Assembly: GCF_001427665.1 (NCBI RefSeq)
Contig: NZ_LMHC01000002.1
Location: forward strand, 56,963 to 120,962
Source of the DNA: Caulobacter sp. Root655
GTDB lineage: Bacteria > Pseudomonadota > Alphaproteobacteria > Caulobacterales > Caulobacteraceae
Direction of reading: 5' to 3'
DNA: 64,000 nt
Made by a program: the position numbers and the translations under genes. The number at the start of each line of letters is the position of its first letter. The stretch's first letter is position 1. Of the stretch, positions 41,981-50,940 are shown piece by piece. The notes below the pieces were generated by a model. The model did no database searches and was not told the DNA's origin. It saw nothing but the letters and a program-made list of their open reading frames with translations.

Positions 41981-42781
41981 TCACCGCGTCACGTCCGCGC
42001 CGAACCACTTCATCGAGATCGCCGTCAGCCGGCCGTCGGCGCGCAGGGCGTCGATGGCCTGGTCGACGGCCACCTTCAGAGCCGGATCGCGCAGCATGGC
42101 CACGCCCATGCCCTGAGCGGCGAACGGCGGGCCGGAAGCGACGTAGTCGGGCGAGGTCTTGACGAAGTCGGCGGCCACCAGCCGGTCGTTGAGCACGGCG
42201 TCGATGCGGCCGGCCTTGAGGTCCTGGTACTTGGTCGGGTCGTCGTCATAGGTGCGGACGATGGCGGTCGGCACGTTGGCCCGCAGCCAGCTCTCGTAGT
42301 TGGTGCCCAGGCCGACGCCGACCTTCTTGCCGGCCAGGTCGGCCGGCGTGGCGATACCGGTTCGGCCCTTGCGGACGATGATCTGGATGCCCGACACCGT
42401 GTAGGGCTTGGAGAAGTCGTACTTGGCGGCCCGTTCTGGGGTGATGGTGATCTGGTTGATCACCACGTCGATTCGCTTGGATTCCAGCGCGCCCAGCAGG
42501 CCGGCGAAGGGCGAGGGCCGAAAGTCCGGCTTGAGCTTCATCTGGTCCGCCAGGGCCTTGGCGAAGTCGACTTCGAACCCGGCCAGCTGGCCGTCCTTGT
42601 CCTGGAAGTTGAACGGCGGGTAGGTGCCCTCCAGGCCGATCCGCAAGGTCTTGCTGGCCTCGACGCGCTTCAGGCCGGTCTCGCCGTCGGCGCCGGGCTT
42701 GCCGCCGCAACCGGCCAGGACCAGGCCGCTGGCGCTCAGGCCAAGACCCAGGAGGAAGTCACGACGGGCGGGGAATCGCAT
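41981..42781 (-). CDS. tcyJ: L-cystine ABC transporter, substrate-binding lipoprotein
   Basis: A 266-residue periplasmic binding protein with a lipoprotein signal (lipobox LAGC) preceded by arginines. The mature sequence closely follows FliY/TcyJ of enterics: LRIGLEGTYPPFNFQDKDGQ, GFEVDFAKALADQM, SKRIDVVINQITI and GKKVGVGLGTNYESWL, then RTYDDDPTKYQDLKAGRIDAVL and KWFGADVT at the end. It binds L-cystine, consistent with the sulfur amino-acid genes elsewhere in the window. ATG 42781 begins the signal peptide. It is first in the operon. Confidence 0.93.
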   Translation of the reverse strand: MRFPARRDFLLGLGLSASGLVLAGCGGKPGADGETGLKRVEASKTLRIGLEGTYPPFNFQDKDGQLAGFEVDFAKALADQMKLKPDFRPSPFAGLLGALESKRIDVVINQITITPERAAKYDFSKPYTVSGIQIIVRKGRTGIATPADLAGKKVGVGLGTNYESWLRANVPTAIVRTYDDDPTKYQDLKAGRIDAVLNDRLVAADFVKTSPDYVASGPPFAAQGMGVAMLRDPALKVAVDQAIDALRADGRLTAISMKWFGADVTR

Positions 42782-42955
42782 GCGGGCCTCGGAAAGCGGA
42801 TTTCGTGACGTATTTCTATACAGCCCGCGCGCCGCCGCCAGTGGCAAGCGTCGCCGTCGGCCTTGGGGCGACCCAACCTGACCGCGAATTAACCTGACGC
42901 GACCGCCGGGCTCTGGCCATCTGCGGCGCAATCATCTGTTCGGGGGAAGTCGTCC

Positions 42956-44152
42956 ATGGCCCAAGCGTTCGATCCCGCCGCCGCGACGGCGGCCTATCTG
43001 GCGCAATTGCCGCCGGAGGCCCACGCCAAGGCCACGGCCTATACCCAAGGCGGCCACTGGCTGCTGCTGTGGGGTTTCCTGGTGGCGGTGGTGGTCTCGT
43101 GGCTGATCGTGCGCAGCGGCGTGCTGGTGGGCCTGCGGCGCGGGCTGGAGAAGCGGCGGCCCCGGCCGGTGCTGGTCAGCCTGGTGGTCGGGATCGTCTA
43201 CCTGCTGGTCGACGGCGTGCTGAGCCTGCCGTGGTCGGCCTACAGCGGCTGGTGGCGGCAGAAGCAGTATGGCCTGACCAGCCAGGCCTTCACCGGCTGG
43301 CTGGGCGAAAGCGCCATCAACCTGGCGATCATGTCCGTGCTCTTCGGTCTGTTCTTCGTCGCGCTCTACGCCCTGATCCGCAGGGCGCCGCGCACCTGGT
43401 GGCTGTGGAGCGGCGCGCTGACGGCGGGCTTCATCGCCCTGATGATGATCATCGCCCCGATCTATATCGAGCCGATCTTCAACAAGTACACGCCGGCCCC
43501 GGCCGGTCCGGTGCGCGACACCGTGGTCGCCATGGCCAAGGCCAACGGCATCCCGGCCGACAAGATCTTCGTCTATAACGGCTCCAAGCAGTCCAACGCC
43601 TACACCGCCAACGTCTCGGGCCTGTTCGGCACGGCGCGGGTGGCGATGAGCGACACCATGTTCAAGCAGGGGGCGGACATCGCCGAGGTGCGTGGCGTGG
43701 TCGGCCATGAGATGGGCCACTACGCCCACCACCACGTCATCTGGATCGCCGGCGCGATGAGCCTGCTGGCGATGCTGGCCTTCTTCCTGGTCGATCGCCT
43801 GTTCAACCTGGTCTCCCGCCTGCTGGGGGCCGAGCAGGTCAAGGGCCTGGCTGATCCGGCCGGCCTGCCCGTGCTGAGCGTGATCCTGGCGGTGCTGGCG
43901 CTGCTGGGCACGCCGCTGACCAACAGCCTGATCCGCATCGCCGAGACCGACGCCGACCGCTACAGCCTGGAGCACGAGAACGAACCCGACGGCCTGGCCA
44001 AGGCCCTGGTCAAGACCATCGAGTACCGCGCCGCCACGCCGGGCGTCGTCGAGGAGGTGCTGTTCTACGACCACCCGTCGGTGGGCCGCCGGATCCGCGA
44101 CGCCATGGACTGGAAGGCGGCGCATCTGGCGCCTGCCAAGCCGGGGGCCTGA
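42956..44152 (+). CDS. M48-family membrane protease, Ste24/CAAX-prenyl-protease-like
   Basis: A 398-residue polytopic membrane zinc protease. The catalytic motif HEMGHYAHHHV (His251-Glu252-x-x-His255) and the third ligand region ETDADRYSLEH are intact, and N-terminal helices (WLLLWGFLVAVVVSWLIV; VLVSLVVGIVYLLVDG) plus SKQSNAYTANVSGLFGTARV match Ste24/FACE-1. Bacterial homologues act in membrane-protein quality control. Monocistronic, ATG preceded by a weak site. Confidence 0.93.
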   Translation: MAQAFDPAAATAAYLAQLPPEAHAKATAYTQGGHWLLLWGFLVAVVVSWLIVRSGVLVGLRRGLEKRRPRPVLVSLVVGIVYLLVDGVLSLPWSAYSGWWRQKQYGLTSQAFTGWLGESAINLAIMSVLFGLFFVALYALIRRAPRTWWLWSGALTAGFIALMMIIAPIYIEPIFNKYTPAPAGPVRDTVVAMAKANGIPADKIFVYNGSKQSNAYTANVSGLFGTARVAMSDTMFKQGADIAEVRGVVGHEMGHYAHHHVIWIAGAMSLLAMLAFFLVDRLFNLVSRLLGAEQVKGLADPAGLPVLSVILAVLALLGTPLTNSLIRIAETDADRYSLEHENEPDGLAKALVKTIEYRAATPGVVEEVLFYDHPSVGRRIRDAMDWKAAHLAPAKPGA

Positions 44153-44229
44153 TCCGGGACCCCGAAGCGACACCCCGTTCAGCCCGGAACGCACGAGGTG
44201 TTCCGGGCGCGCCCTCGTGGAGATGAACC

Positions 44230-44709
44230 TTGAAGACCCTGGCCCCGTTGTTCGCCCTGCTGGCGCTCGCCGCCCTGACGCCTTCGGCCGCGCTGGCCCA
44301 GACCGCTTCTCCCCAGGCTTCGGTGTCGCGGGCCGCGTCGCCCGAAACCGTCGCCACGCTGGAGAAGCTCAACAGCGAGTGGCTGACAGCCTACAAGACG
44401 CACGACGGCGCGGCGCTGGACCGCATTCTCGCCGACGATTTCGAGGCGATCTATCCGGGCGGACGTATCCTCGGGAAGGCGGACCTGCTCAAGACCGCCA
44501 CCGATCCGTCGCGCACCGTCGCGAGCATCACCTGGGAAGATCTGAAGGTCATGGTCTTCGGAGAGGTCGCCGTGGTCAGGGCGCGCAGCCGGGTGAACGG
44601 CAAGAACGCCGAGGGCGACTTCTCGAGCGTCAACGACTACGCCGACGTGTACGTCAAGCGCGCGGGCGCCTGGCGCGCCGTCTCGGCCCACGTCGTCCGC
44701 GTCGAGTAG
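44230..44709 (+). CDS. Exported NTF2-like (DUF4440/SnoaL) protein
   Basis: A 159-residue protein. A Sec signal (residues 1-21, ending ALAQT) precedes an NTF2-like cone fold: LEKLNSEWLTAYKTHDGAALDRILADDFEAIYPGGRI, then VNDYADVYVKRAGAWRAVSAHVVRV. The start is TTG, chosen because it begins the signal peptide and has GGAG upstream. No catalytic residues can be assigned. Confidence 0.8.
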   Translation: MKTLAPLFALLALAALTPSAALAQTASPQASVSRAASPETVATLEKLNSEWLTAYKTHDGAALDRILADDFEAIYPGGRILGKADLLKTATDPSRTVASITWEDLKVMVFGEVAVVRARSRVNGKNAEGDFSSVNDYADVYVKRAGAWRAVSAHVVRVE

Positions 44710-44753
44710 GTCGGCTTGCGGAAGCCCAGGTTTCTCGGTGCGGTGAAGCCGCC

Positions 44754-44859
44754 GTGCGTCCTTCGAGGCTTCGCTACGCTACGCACCTCAGGATGAGGAA
44801 AGCAGCACATAGCTCCTCATCCTGAGGCGCCCTCCAACGGAGGGCCTCGAAGGACGCAC
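44754..44859. repeat. long inverted repeat, family B copy 2
   Basis: A 106-base palindrome: GTGCGTCCTTCGAGGC at the left and GCCTCGAAGGACGCAC at the right, with inner CCTCAGGATGAGGA and TCCTCATCCTGAGG arms. The outer and inner blocks match family B copy 1 at 32351-32452, while the tip sequences differ. It separates convergent genes. Confidence 0.9.
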
Positions 44860-44891
44860 CGCGCTTGCCGATCTCAACTGCCTACGGAAGC

Positions 44892-46007
44892 CTACCGCTT
44901 CCTGACGAACACCGTGCCCGCCGAATAGCCCGCCCCGAAGCTGCAGATCAGCCCCGTCTCGCCCGCCGCGAAGTCGTCATTGGCGCTGTGGAACGCGATG
45001 ATCGAGCCGGCCGAGCTGGTGTTGGCGTAGGTGTCGAGGATGATGACGTTCTCGCCGGGCTGGGGGTCGCGGCCCAGCACCTTGCGACCGATCATCTCGT
45101 TCATGTTGATGTTGGCTTGATGCAGCCACAGGCGCTTCAGGCCCGTGGGATCGACGCCGATGTCGGCGGCGTGCTCGGCGATCATCTGGCTGACCATCGG
45201 CACCACCTCGCGGAACACCTTGCGGCCCTCCTGCACGAACAGCTTGTCGCGCGCGCTGATCCCCTCGGGGGCGGTGCGGTTGAGGAAGCCGAAATTGTTG
45301 CGGATGTTGTTGGAGAACTCGGTCTTCAGACGGGTGCCCAGGACCTCCCAGCCGCCGGTCGCCTGGCTTTCCTCTTCCAGGATCACCGCGGTGGCCACGT
45401 CGCCGAAGATGAAATGGCTGTCGCGGTCGGTGAAGTTCAGGTGACCCGAGCAGATCTCGGGATTGACCATCAGCACGGCCTTGGCGCTGCCGGTGGCGAT
45501 GAAGTCGGCGGCGGTCTTGATGCCGAAGGTGGCCGACGAGCAGGCGACGTTCATGTCGAAGGCGAAGCCCTCGATGCCCAGGGCCTGTTGCACCTCGATG
45601 GCCATGGCCGGATAGGCGCGCTGCATGTTCGAGGCGGCGCAGATCACCGCGCCGATCTCGCTGACCGGCTTGCCCCAGCGTTCGATCGCCTGCCTGGCCG
45701 CCTCGACCGCCATCTCGGCCAGGATCGAGATCTGCTCGTTGGGGCGCTCGGGCAGGATCGGCCGCATGACCTGCGGATCGACGATCCCGGTCTTGTTCAT
45801 CACGTAGCGGGCCTTGATGCCCGAGGCCTTCTCGATGAATTCGGGCGAGGAGGGGGCCAGGGCCGTGACCTCGCCGGCGGCGATGGCCTCGGCGTTGGCG
45901 GCGTTGAAGCGCTCGACATAGGTGTTGAAGGCTTCGACCAGTTCGGTGTTCGAAACGCTGAACGGCGGGGTGAAGAGCCCCGTGGCGACGATGACGGCTT
46001 TATGCAA
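44892..46007 (-). CDS. 3-oxoacyl-ACP synthase III-like enzyme
   Basis: A 371-residue thiolase-fold condensing enzyme. The Cys-His-Asn triad is visible in NVACSSATFGIKTAAD, LHQANINMNEM and LDTYANTSSAGSI. It is longer than FabH (about 320), with insertions around NAEAIAAGEVTALAPSS, like the beta-ketodecanoyl-ACP-synthase or OleA-like branches. It probably condenses acyl-thioesters in fatty acid or lipid synthesis. Monocistronic, with a leader hairpin upstream. Confidence 0.87.
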   Translation of the reverse strand: MHKAVIVATGLFTPPFSVSNTELVEAFNTYVERFNAANAEAIAAGEVTALAPSSPEFIEKASGIKARYVMNKTGIVDPQVMRPILPERPNEQISILAEMAVEAARQAIERWGKPVSEIGAVICAASNMQRAYPAMAIEVQQALGIEGFAFDMNVACSSATFGIKTAADFIATGSAKAVLMVNPEICSGHLNFTDRDSHFIFGDVATAVILEEESQATGGWEVLGTRLKTEFSNNIRNNFGFLNRTAPEGISARDKLFVQEGRKVFREVVPMVSQMIAEHAADIGVDPTGLKRLWLHQANINMNEMIGRKVLGRDPQPGENVIILDTYANTSSAGSIIAFHSANDDFAAGETGLICSFGAGYSAGTVFVRKR

Positions 46008-46311
46008 GGCGGCGGTCCCGGTGACGCTGGCGCGCCCCTCCCACTGAAAGGTGGCGGGCGCGTCTCTGATTTTGTTCCGGCCGGATCAATAGCACGCCTG
46101 ACGCCCCCGTCACCTTCGCGGCGCGGCTTTGGGGTCACGCCGCCGGTTTTTTGCCCCTCGAAGGGAACGATTTGGCCTCGCCACAATCGCCTCGCGGATG
46201 TCCGAGACGACACGCAATGGCCGCAAAGCCGTCCGTCCCGGTCCTATCGAGGCCGCATCCCTGGCCTAGCTAGAGGGGGCTGAGGGTGCACGCGTACCAA
46301 GGAGTAAAACA
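46008..46311. other. divergent intergenic region with a GC-rich hairpin
   Basis: A 304-base gap between the KAS III-like gene and the beta-barrel gene; it should hold both promoters. A GC-rich hairpin (GCGCGCCC at 46030-46037 with GGGCGCG at 46056-46062, followed by TCTCTGATTTT) lies near the KAS III start. I see no gene. The beta-barrel gene has AAGGAGTAAAACA before its ATG. Confidence 0.5.
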
Positions 46312-46836
46312 ATGAAAACTCTCATGTCGGCGGCTCTGGCCGCCCTGTCGGTCGCCGCCGTTCCCGCCCTGTCCCACGCTCAAGAGGTCTATGGCACGCT
46401 AGGCTATGCCGGTTCCCGTGCCGACGGCGCCGACACCGGCGCCGTGCAAGGTCGCCTGGGCGCCAAGCTCACCCCGCACTTCGGCGTCGAAGGCGAACTG
46501 AGCGGCGGGGTCACGGACGACAACATCGACACGAACGGCGTGCGGTCCAGCATCGAGCAGACCCATTCCGCCGCCGCCTACGGCGTGGGCTTCCTGCCGG
46601 TCACGCCCAACATCGACCTGATCGGCCGCGTTGGCTACGGCAACACCCAGTTCAAGCAGAAGCTGGCCGGAGTGGAAGGCAAGTTCGACGCCGACAGCGT
46701 CAATTACGGCGTCGGCGCCCAGTACAAGGTCGACGACAAGAACGGCGTTCGCGTCGACTACACACGCCAGCAGTTCCGTGACAACGACGCGGCCGACGCC
46801 AACGTGGTGTCGGTGGGCTACGCGCGGAAGTTCTAG
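46312..46836 (+). CDS. Small outer-membrane beta-barrel protein
   Basis: A 174-residue porin-family protein. A Sec signal ends at SHAQE (residue 24). The mature part has alternating beta-strand patterns and glycines (VYGTLGYAGSRADGA, TPHFGVEGELSGGV, YGVGAQYKVDDKNGVRVDYTRQQF) and ends VSVGYARKF with the C-terminal Phe that outer-membrane barrels need. An OmpW/Omp25-like 8-stranded barrel is likely. A strong AAGGAG site precedes the ATG. The stop codon lies at the edge of a family C repeat. Confidence 0.85.
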   Translation: MKTLMSAALAALSVAAVPALSHAQEVYGTLGYAGSRADGADTGAVQGRLGAKLTPHFGVEGELSGGVTDDNIDTNGVRSSIEQTHSAAAYGVGFLPVTPNIDLIGRVGYGNTQFKQKLAGVEGKFDADSVNYGVGAQYKVDDKNGVRVDYTRQQFRDNDAADANVVSVGYARKF

Positions 46837-46937
46837 AGCGTTTCCCGACCTGATTGCATCAGGCCAGGGCTCTAGGTTTTTGTTTGGCGCATTTTCTTCA
46901 CGCGAACCGGAAGCCACTTCGCTCGAAAATGCTCTAG
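46833..46937. repeat. dispersed repeat, family C copy 1
   Basis: About 105 bases beginning CTAGAGCGTTTCCCGACC and ending AAAATGCTCTAG, with internal TCTTCACGCGAACCGG and CGCTTCGCTCG-like blocks. The reverse complement of 62308-62411 is a close copy. The TAG of the beta-barrel gene is its first triplet. I know this kind of element from many alphaproteobacterial genomes. Confidence 0.88.
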
Positions 46938-46957
46938 GGGCCTGGCCTGAAACGAAA

Positions 46958-46987
46958 GACGCGCGCCTCCCCACGGAGGCGCGCGTC
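46958..46987. terminator. bidirectional terminator hairpin
   Basis: A perfect 13-bp stem (GACGCGCGCCTCC/GGAGGCGCGCGTC) with a CCAC loop, between the convergent beta-barrel and DUF805 genes. No long T-run, but the position suits transcription termination from both sides. Confidence 0.75.
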
Positions 46988-47023
46988 GTCGTGTCGATGG
47001 CCCGCGGGCCGATCAGGCCGTGA

Positions 47024-47437
47024 TCAGCTGAAGACTTCCGCGGTGTCGCCGCCGCCCAATGGCGACTTCGGATCGGCGCCGAACCTGTTGGGACCCGTCG
47101 TACCCGGCAGCAGGTAGAAGACGATCAGCGTGATCCAGCCGATCAACGGGATCAGGACAATCAGGATCCACCAGGCCGAGCGGTCGGTGTCGTGCAGCCG
47201 GCGGAAGCCGACGGCCAGGCTGGGAACCAGAACGGCCAGAGAGAACAGCAGGTTGACGATCCCCAGCGCATCCATGCGTCCGCTTTCGAGGCTCTCCATG
47301 CCACCGGTCGCCACGCGCAGGATGCCGATGACCACGCCGACGCCGAAGCAGAACAGCGAGAACAGCCAGTATTCCGACCGGCGCGCGCGGCCCTGGAAGT
47401 CGGCGAATTTCTTGAACGGTTGGAACATCAACGACAT
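47024..47437 (-). CDS. DUF805 inner-membrane protein (YhaH-like)
   Basis: A 137-residue protein with the DUF805 start FKKFADFQGRARRSEYWLF, three to four membrane helices (CFGVGVVIGILRVA; IVNLLFSLAVLVPSLAV; WWILIVLIPLIGWITLIVFYLL), the RRLHDTDRSAWW motif and the C-terminal GPNRFGADP. ATG 47437 is the family-consistent start. Function unknown; homologues are inner-membrane proteins of about 120-140 residues. Confidence 0.92.
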   Translation of the reverse strand: MSLMFQPFKKFADFQGRARRSEYWLFSLFCFGVGVVIGILRVATGGMESLESGRMDALGIVNLLFSLAVLVPSLAVGFRRLHDTDRSAWWILIVLIPLIGWITLIVFYLLPGTTGPNRFGADPKSPLGGGDTAEVFS

Positions 47438-47610
47438 CGAAAACTCCTGAAATACCCCCGCTCCCTGGCGGTGATGCAACCTTGGGCACGAAAATGGCCG
47501 GCGTAAACACCCAAGGTGTGGACCCGGGGAGCGCAGGGTGACCCCACGTCGCCCTTGACGCCCAACCCTCGCCGCCCGACTCTTGGAAAAACGCGAGGAA
47601 GGCGTCGGCT

Positions 47611-48015
47611 TTGGACAAGGCGCTGCTCATTCAATTGGTTGGCTCGGCCACGGCCGTGGCCCTGCTCGTGGGCCTGGCGGCCTGGGCCAGGATCGCGCGC
47701 CCGACGCCGCCGCTCGACGGCCAGGCCGCCCGCACCCTGCTGGCCGACGAATTTCCCGACGATCCCGTCGACGCCCTGTGGACCGCCGCCGACGGGACGG
47801 GGGCGGTGGCCCGGTCGGGCGACCTGGCCCTGGTGCTGTGGCGCAAGGGCGACGGCTACGTGGCCCGCGCCGTCCCCTGGGCCCAGGCCCGGGCGGCCAC
47901 GGTCGAGGGCGGCCGGCTGAAGCTTAGGCTGGCCGACGCCTCGCCCCGCCTTTCCGTGTCCGACGGCGCCGCCTGGCCGCCCCCCGAATTGGCGCCGAAC
48001 GAGTTGGCCGCATGA
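47611..48015 (+). CDS. Small single-pass membrane protein coupled to a hydroxylase
   Basis: A 134-residue protein. The N-terminus holds one membrane segment (residues 5-26, LLIQLVGSATAVALLVGLAAW) followed by a soluble domain (RTLLADEFPDDPVDALWTAADGTGAVARSGDLALVLWRKGDGYVARAV). TTG start, with GAGGAAGG upstream. It overlaps the sterol-desaturase-like gene by 4 bases and may be its electron-transfer or assembly partner. No recognised domain. Confidence 0.72.
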   Translation: MDKALLIQLVGSATAVALLVGLAAWARIARPTPPLDGQAARTLLADEFPDDPVDALWTAADGTGAVARSGDLALVLWRKGDGYVARAVPWAQARAATVEGGRLKLRLADASPRLSVSDGAAWPPPELAPNELAA

Positions 48016-48989
48016 AGACCTTCGATCCCGTCCAGATGGCGATCCCGTTCTTCGTCGTCGCCGTCATCCTCGAGGTGCTGCTGGCCCGTCTGGGCAAGGC
48101 CAAGGCCCATTACGAGGCCAAGGACACCGCCACCTCGCTGGTCATGGGCCTGGGCAGCACGATCGCCGGCCTGCTGACCGCCGGCCTGACCTTCGCCGCC
48201 GCCCTGTGGGTCTATCAGCACCGGCTGTTCACGATCCCGATGACCGCGGTCTGGGCCTGGGCCGTACTCTTCTTCGCCGAGGACCTGACCTATTATTGGT
48301 TCCACCGCGTCAGCCACGAGCGGCGGTTCTGGTGGGCCAGCCACGTCAACCACCACACCTCGACCCACTACAACCTGTCGACCGCCCTGCGGCAGACCTG
48401 GACGGGCGGCGTGGCCGGAACCTGGCTGCTGTGGCTGCCGCTGTCGTTCCTGGGCTTCCCGCCGGCCATGGTGGCGATCCAGAAGGGCGTCAGCCTCGTC
48501 TACCAGTTCTGGATCCACACCGAGGCGATCAAGAAGATGCCGCGCTGGTTCGAGGCGGTGTTCAACACCCCTTCGCACCACCGAGTGCACCACGCCCGCA
48601 ACGCCCGCTATCTCGACGCCAACTACGCCGGCATCCTGATCATCTGGGACCGGATGTTCGGCACCTTCATCCCGGAGACCGATGCGGAGCGCTGCCGCTA
48701 CGGGACGGTGAAGAACCTGGGGAGCTTCAACCTGCTGACCAACGTCTTCCACGAGTGGATCGGCATCGCCAGGGACCTGGCGGGCTCGCGCTCGCCGCGC
48801 GAGGTCCTGGGCTATGTGTTCGGGCCGCCGGGCTGGAGCCCGGATGGGTCGCGCGACACCTCGGACACGCTGAAGGCCAAGTGGCGGGCGCGGATGGAGT
48901 CGCCGCCGCGACCCGTCGGACCATCCCGTGCCGAAGGGCAGGACGATCCGACGGTCCGAAGCGACGCGGACGTCAGCCCGGTCGCCTGA
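48012..48989 (+). CDS. Sterol desaturase/fatty acid hydroxylase-family protein
   Basis: A 325-residue integral membrane di-iron enzyme. Membrane helices (residues 8-22, 40-62, 75-93) are followed by the eight-His clusters: WFHRVSHERRFWWASHVNHHTS and HHRVHHARN. Such enzymes hydroxylate or desaturate sterols, hopanoids or acyl chains. The C-terminal 60 residues (WSPDGSRDTSDTLKAKW...) are extra-membrane. Start ATG overlaps the previous stop. The substrate is unknown. Confidence 0.9.
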   Translation: MKTFDPVQMAIPFFVVAVILEVLLARLGKAKAHYEAKDTATSLVMGLGSTIAGLLTAGLTFAAALWVYQHRLFTIPMTAVWAWAVLFFAEDLTYYWFHRVSHERRFWWASHVNHHTSTHYNLSTALRQTWTGGVAGTWLLWLPLSFLGFPPAMVAIQKGVSLVYQFWIHTEAIKKMPRWFEAVFNTPSHHRVHHARNARYLDANYAGILIIWDRMFGTFIPETDAERCRYGTVKNLGSFNLLTNVFHEWIGIARDLAGSRSPREVLGYVFGPPGWSPDGSRDTSDTLKAKWRARMESPPRPVGPSRAEGQDDPTVRSDADVSPVA

Positions 48990-49883
48990 TCAGTCGATCT
49001 TGACGAAGGGCGTGCCGCCGCTGGTGACCTTGGGCATCACGCCGTCCCACTTCTCGATGGCCAGCTGCTGCAGGATCTGCGGGTTGGCCCGGATCGCCTC
49101 GCCCTTGATGCGGATCGACTCGGCCTCGCCGCGCGCCTTGGCGATCGCGGCGTTGGCCAGGGCGATCTCCTTGGCTTCCAGGGCCTTGGCGGCCAGCGCC
49201 TCCTGCTCCAGCTGTGTCTTGTTCTGCATCTGCTGGATGATGGCGTCCGGATAGCGGATCGAGCCGATCCAATCCATTTGCGAGACCGTGACGCCGTGCT
49301 TGGCCCACTTGCTGGAGACGCGGGTGAAGGCCTTCTGCATCACCGTCTGCCGCCCGCCGCTGTACAGTGTCTCGACCCCGACCTTCTCGGCCTCGGCGGC
49401 GACGGCCGAGCGCACGTCGTTACGAATCGGCCCGTCCAGCAGTTGATCGAACGACAGGCGATAGGTCTGGTAGAGGCTGGGGGCCGACACCGGATTGACC
49501 TGCAGCGTCACCGATACGTCGGCCGTCATCGGCAGGCCGGTGTTGTCGGAGAAGGTGATCTCCTCGTTCTCGTTGCCGCGCTCGTCCTTCTCGCGGGTGT
49601 AGCTGTAGGTGCGCTGGATCACCGGATACTGGACGATGCGCTCGCCGATGCCCCGGAAGTACCAGCGGGCGGGCAGGGGCTCGGGCACGACGCCGGCCCC
49701 CGATCCGAGCGTCTTGATCTTCACGCCGGCGTTGCCCGGCTCGACGGTCGTGCTGTGCGAGGCGAGGCTGCACGAACCGACCAGCAGGACCAGCACGCTG
49801 ACCGCGCCGACGCCGATCGCGCGGCCGGTGTTCTTGAGCTTCGACCGCGCCTTGGCGGCCTTGGATTGGAATTCGTCGGTCAT
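48990..49883 (-). CDS. SPFH/prohibitin-like membrane protein
   Basis: A 297-residue protein. One N-terminal membrane segment (residues 22-40, AIGVGAVSVLVLLVGSC, with a possible lipobox) is followed by a band-7/SPFH domain (TTVEPGNAGVKIKTLGSGAGVVPEPL, QRTYSYTREKDERGNENEEITFSDN, VSVTLQVNP), a coiled-coil (QNKTQLEQEALAAKALEAKEIALANAAIAKARGEAESI) and a short tail. These scaffold membrane microdomains or regulate proteases. ATG 49883 overlaps the upstream small gene's stop. Confidence 0.88.
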   Translation of the reverse strand: MTDEFQSKAAKARSKLKNTGRAIGVGAVSVLVLLVGSCSLASHSTTVEPGNAGVKIKTLGSGAGVVPEPLPARWYFRGIGERIVQYPVIQRTYSYTREKDERGNENEEITFSDNTGLPMTADVSVTLQVNPVSAPSLYQTYRLSFDQLLDGPIRNDVRSAVAAEAEKVGVETLYSGGRQTVMQKAFTRVSSKWAKHGVTVSQMDWIGSIRYPDAIIQQMQNKTQLEQEALAAKALEAKEIALANAAIAKARGEAESIRIKGEAIRANPQILQQLAIEKWDGVMPKVTSGGTPFVKID

Positions 49884-50107
49884 TCCCCGGTGTCCCCGTT
49901 GTTCGATTTTTGAGTCTTGGCGATGTCCTTGAGCAGGACGGACGCCAGCTTGCCCAGGCCGACGATCCCGAGCGCGAAGGCGATCGGCGCGGCGATCAGG
50001 CCGATGTCGGTGGCCGAGCCCCAGAGCGGGCCCACGACGACGCGCAGCAGGACGACGACCAGCGAGAGCCAGCCGACCAGATAGGCTGTGGCCTTGGCGT
50101 AGATCAC
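49880..50107 (-). CDS. Small membrane protein upstream of an SPFH gene
   Basis: A 75-residue protein starting at GTG 50107 with an AAGGAG site at good distance. Two hydrophobic segments (AYLVGWLSLVVVLLRVVVG; IGLIAAPIAFALGIVGLGKLA) and a charged C-tail (KDIAKTQKSNNGDTGE) suggest a hairpin inner-membrane protein. Its stop overlaps the SPFH start by 4 bases, so a partner role is likely. No family recognised. Confidence 0.7.
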   Translation of the reverse strand: MIYAKATAYLVGWLSLVVVLLRVVVGPLWGSATDIGLIAAPIAFALGIVGLGKLASVLLKDIAKTQKSNNGDTGE

Positions 50108-50233
50108 GGCGGGCTCCTTGGGCGAGGTCGTCGGGCGTTCGCCCGATGGTAGACCGACAAGCTTCACGGCGCCACGGTCCGAGGCGGCGGAGATTCTTCC
50201 TTCCTCCTTGTGGGGAGGGCGCTCGCATATGCA

Positions 50234-50347
50234 AAAGCTTGTCATCCCGGACGGAGCGAAGCGAAGATCCGGGACCGCCGGAAACGCTGAGTTCACGCGT
50301 CGGTCCCGGATCTTCGCGCTGCGCGCTCGTCCGGGATGACAGGCTTT
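50234..50347. repeat. long inverted repeat, family A copy 3
   Basis: A palindrome from AAAAGCTTGTCATCCCGG to CCGGGATGACAGGCTTTTTT. The core, GATCCGGGACCGCCGG...GGTCCCGGATC, is nearly identical to copy 2 at 41860. On the plus strand the final T-run would make it a good intrinsic terminator. Confidence 0.88.
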
Positions 50348-50914
50348 TTTCGCAGGAAATCCATAGGCGATAGCCCTCCCCATGAAGGGGAGGGAAAAGG
50401 ATTTTATCTCCCCACCGCTCCCAGCGCATTTCCTCAACGATTACAGCGCCAAAAATCCCCTTATCCTCCCCCTCTCACGCCGCTTCATAATCTACCCACT
50501 TCGAGGCGATGGGGAGGGCGCTAGGCCTGCGACCTTCGCGGCCTCGGGGTGCGGTCGAGCGGGCGCGCTCGTCGGCGGCGGCTCCGCGAGGAGTCGTGAC
50601 TTCGTCCATCTGGTGCTGGCCGAGCGCGGAACACGGATACGGCGTTGGATGAGGGCCGGGGAGACGACAGGCATGGGGAGACCCATGCGTTCCGGGACCG
50701 GGCTTCGTGGGCCCGGCCCGCCCGTCGGGGGCTAAGACTGGCGAGGCGTCAACAACGCCGACCGCTGGGCGCTCCTGGAAAACGGTCGCGCGGAGCGTCG
50801 GTCTGAGTCGAAACGGTATCTTCTTCAATAGCTTCCGGGCCCAGCCCGGCGCTCCGCAGCCCTCCCTAACTTCAGCGGCCCGCCGCGTGAGGCGGCCAGG
50901 CCGCGCCCACGATT
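50348..50914. other. gene-free region of about 570 bases
   Basis: No supportable gene: open frames on both strands have no ribosome site or recognisable product. The first part has CT-rich and AT-richer stretches (50376-50480), the middle is GC-rich with small hairpins (for example GGGCTTCGTGGGCCCGG near 50700). A structured RNA or a decayed gene could hide here, but I cannot support either. Confidence 0.4.
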
Positions 50915-50940
50915 GGGGACAGGCCCATGGGCCTGTCCCC
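50915..50940. repeat. perfect 26-bp palindrome, GGGGACA-N4-CATG-N4-TGTCCCC
   Basis: Same frame as the element at 24091-24116 but with GGCC/GGCC inner arms. Every base pairs. It lies 34 bases before the start of a small basic protein gene. Confidence 0.85.
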
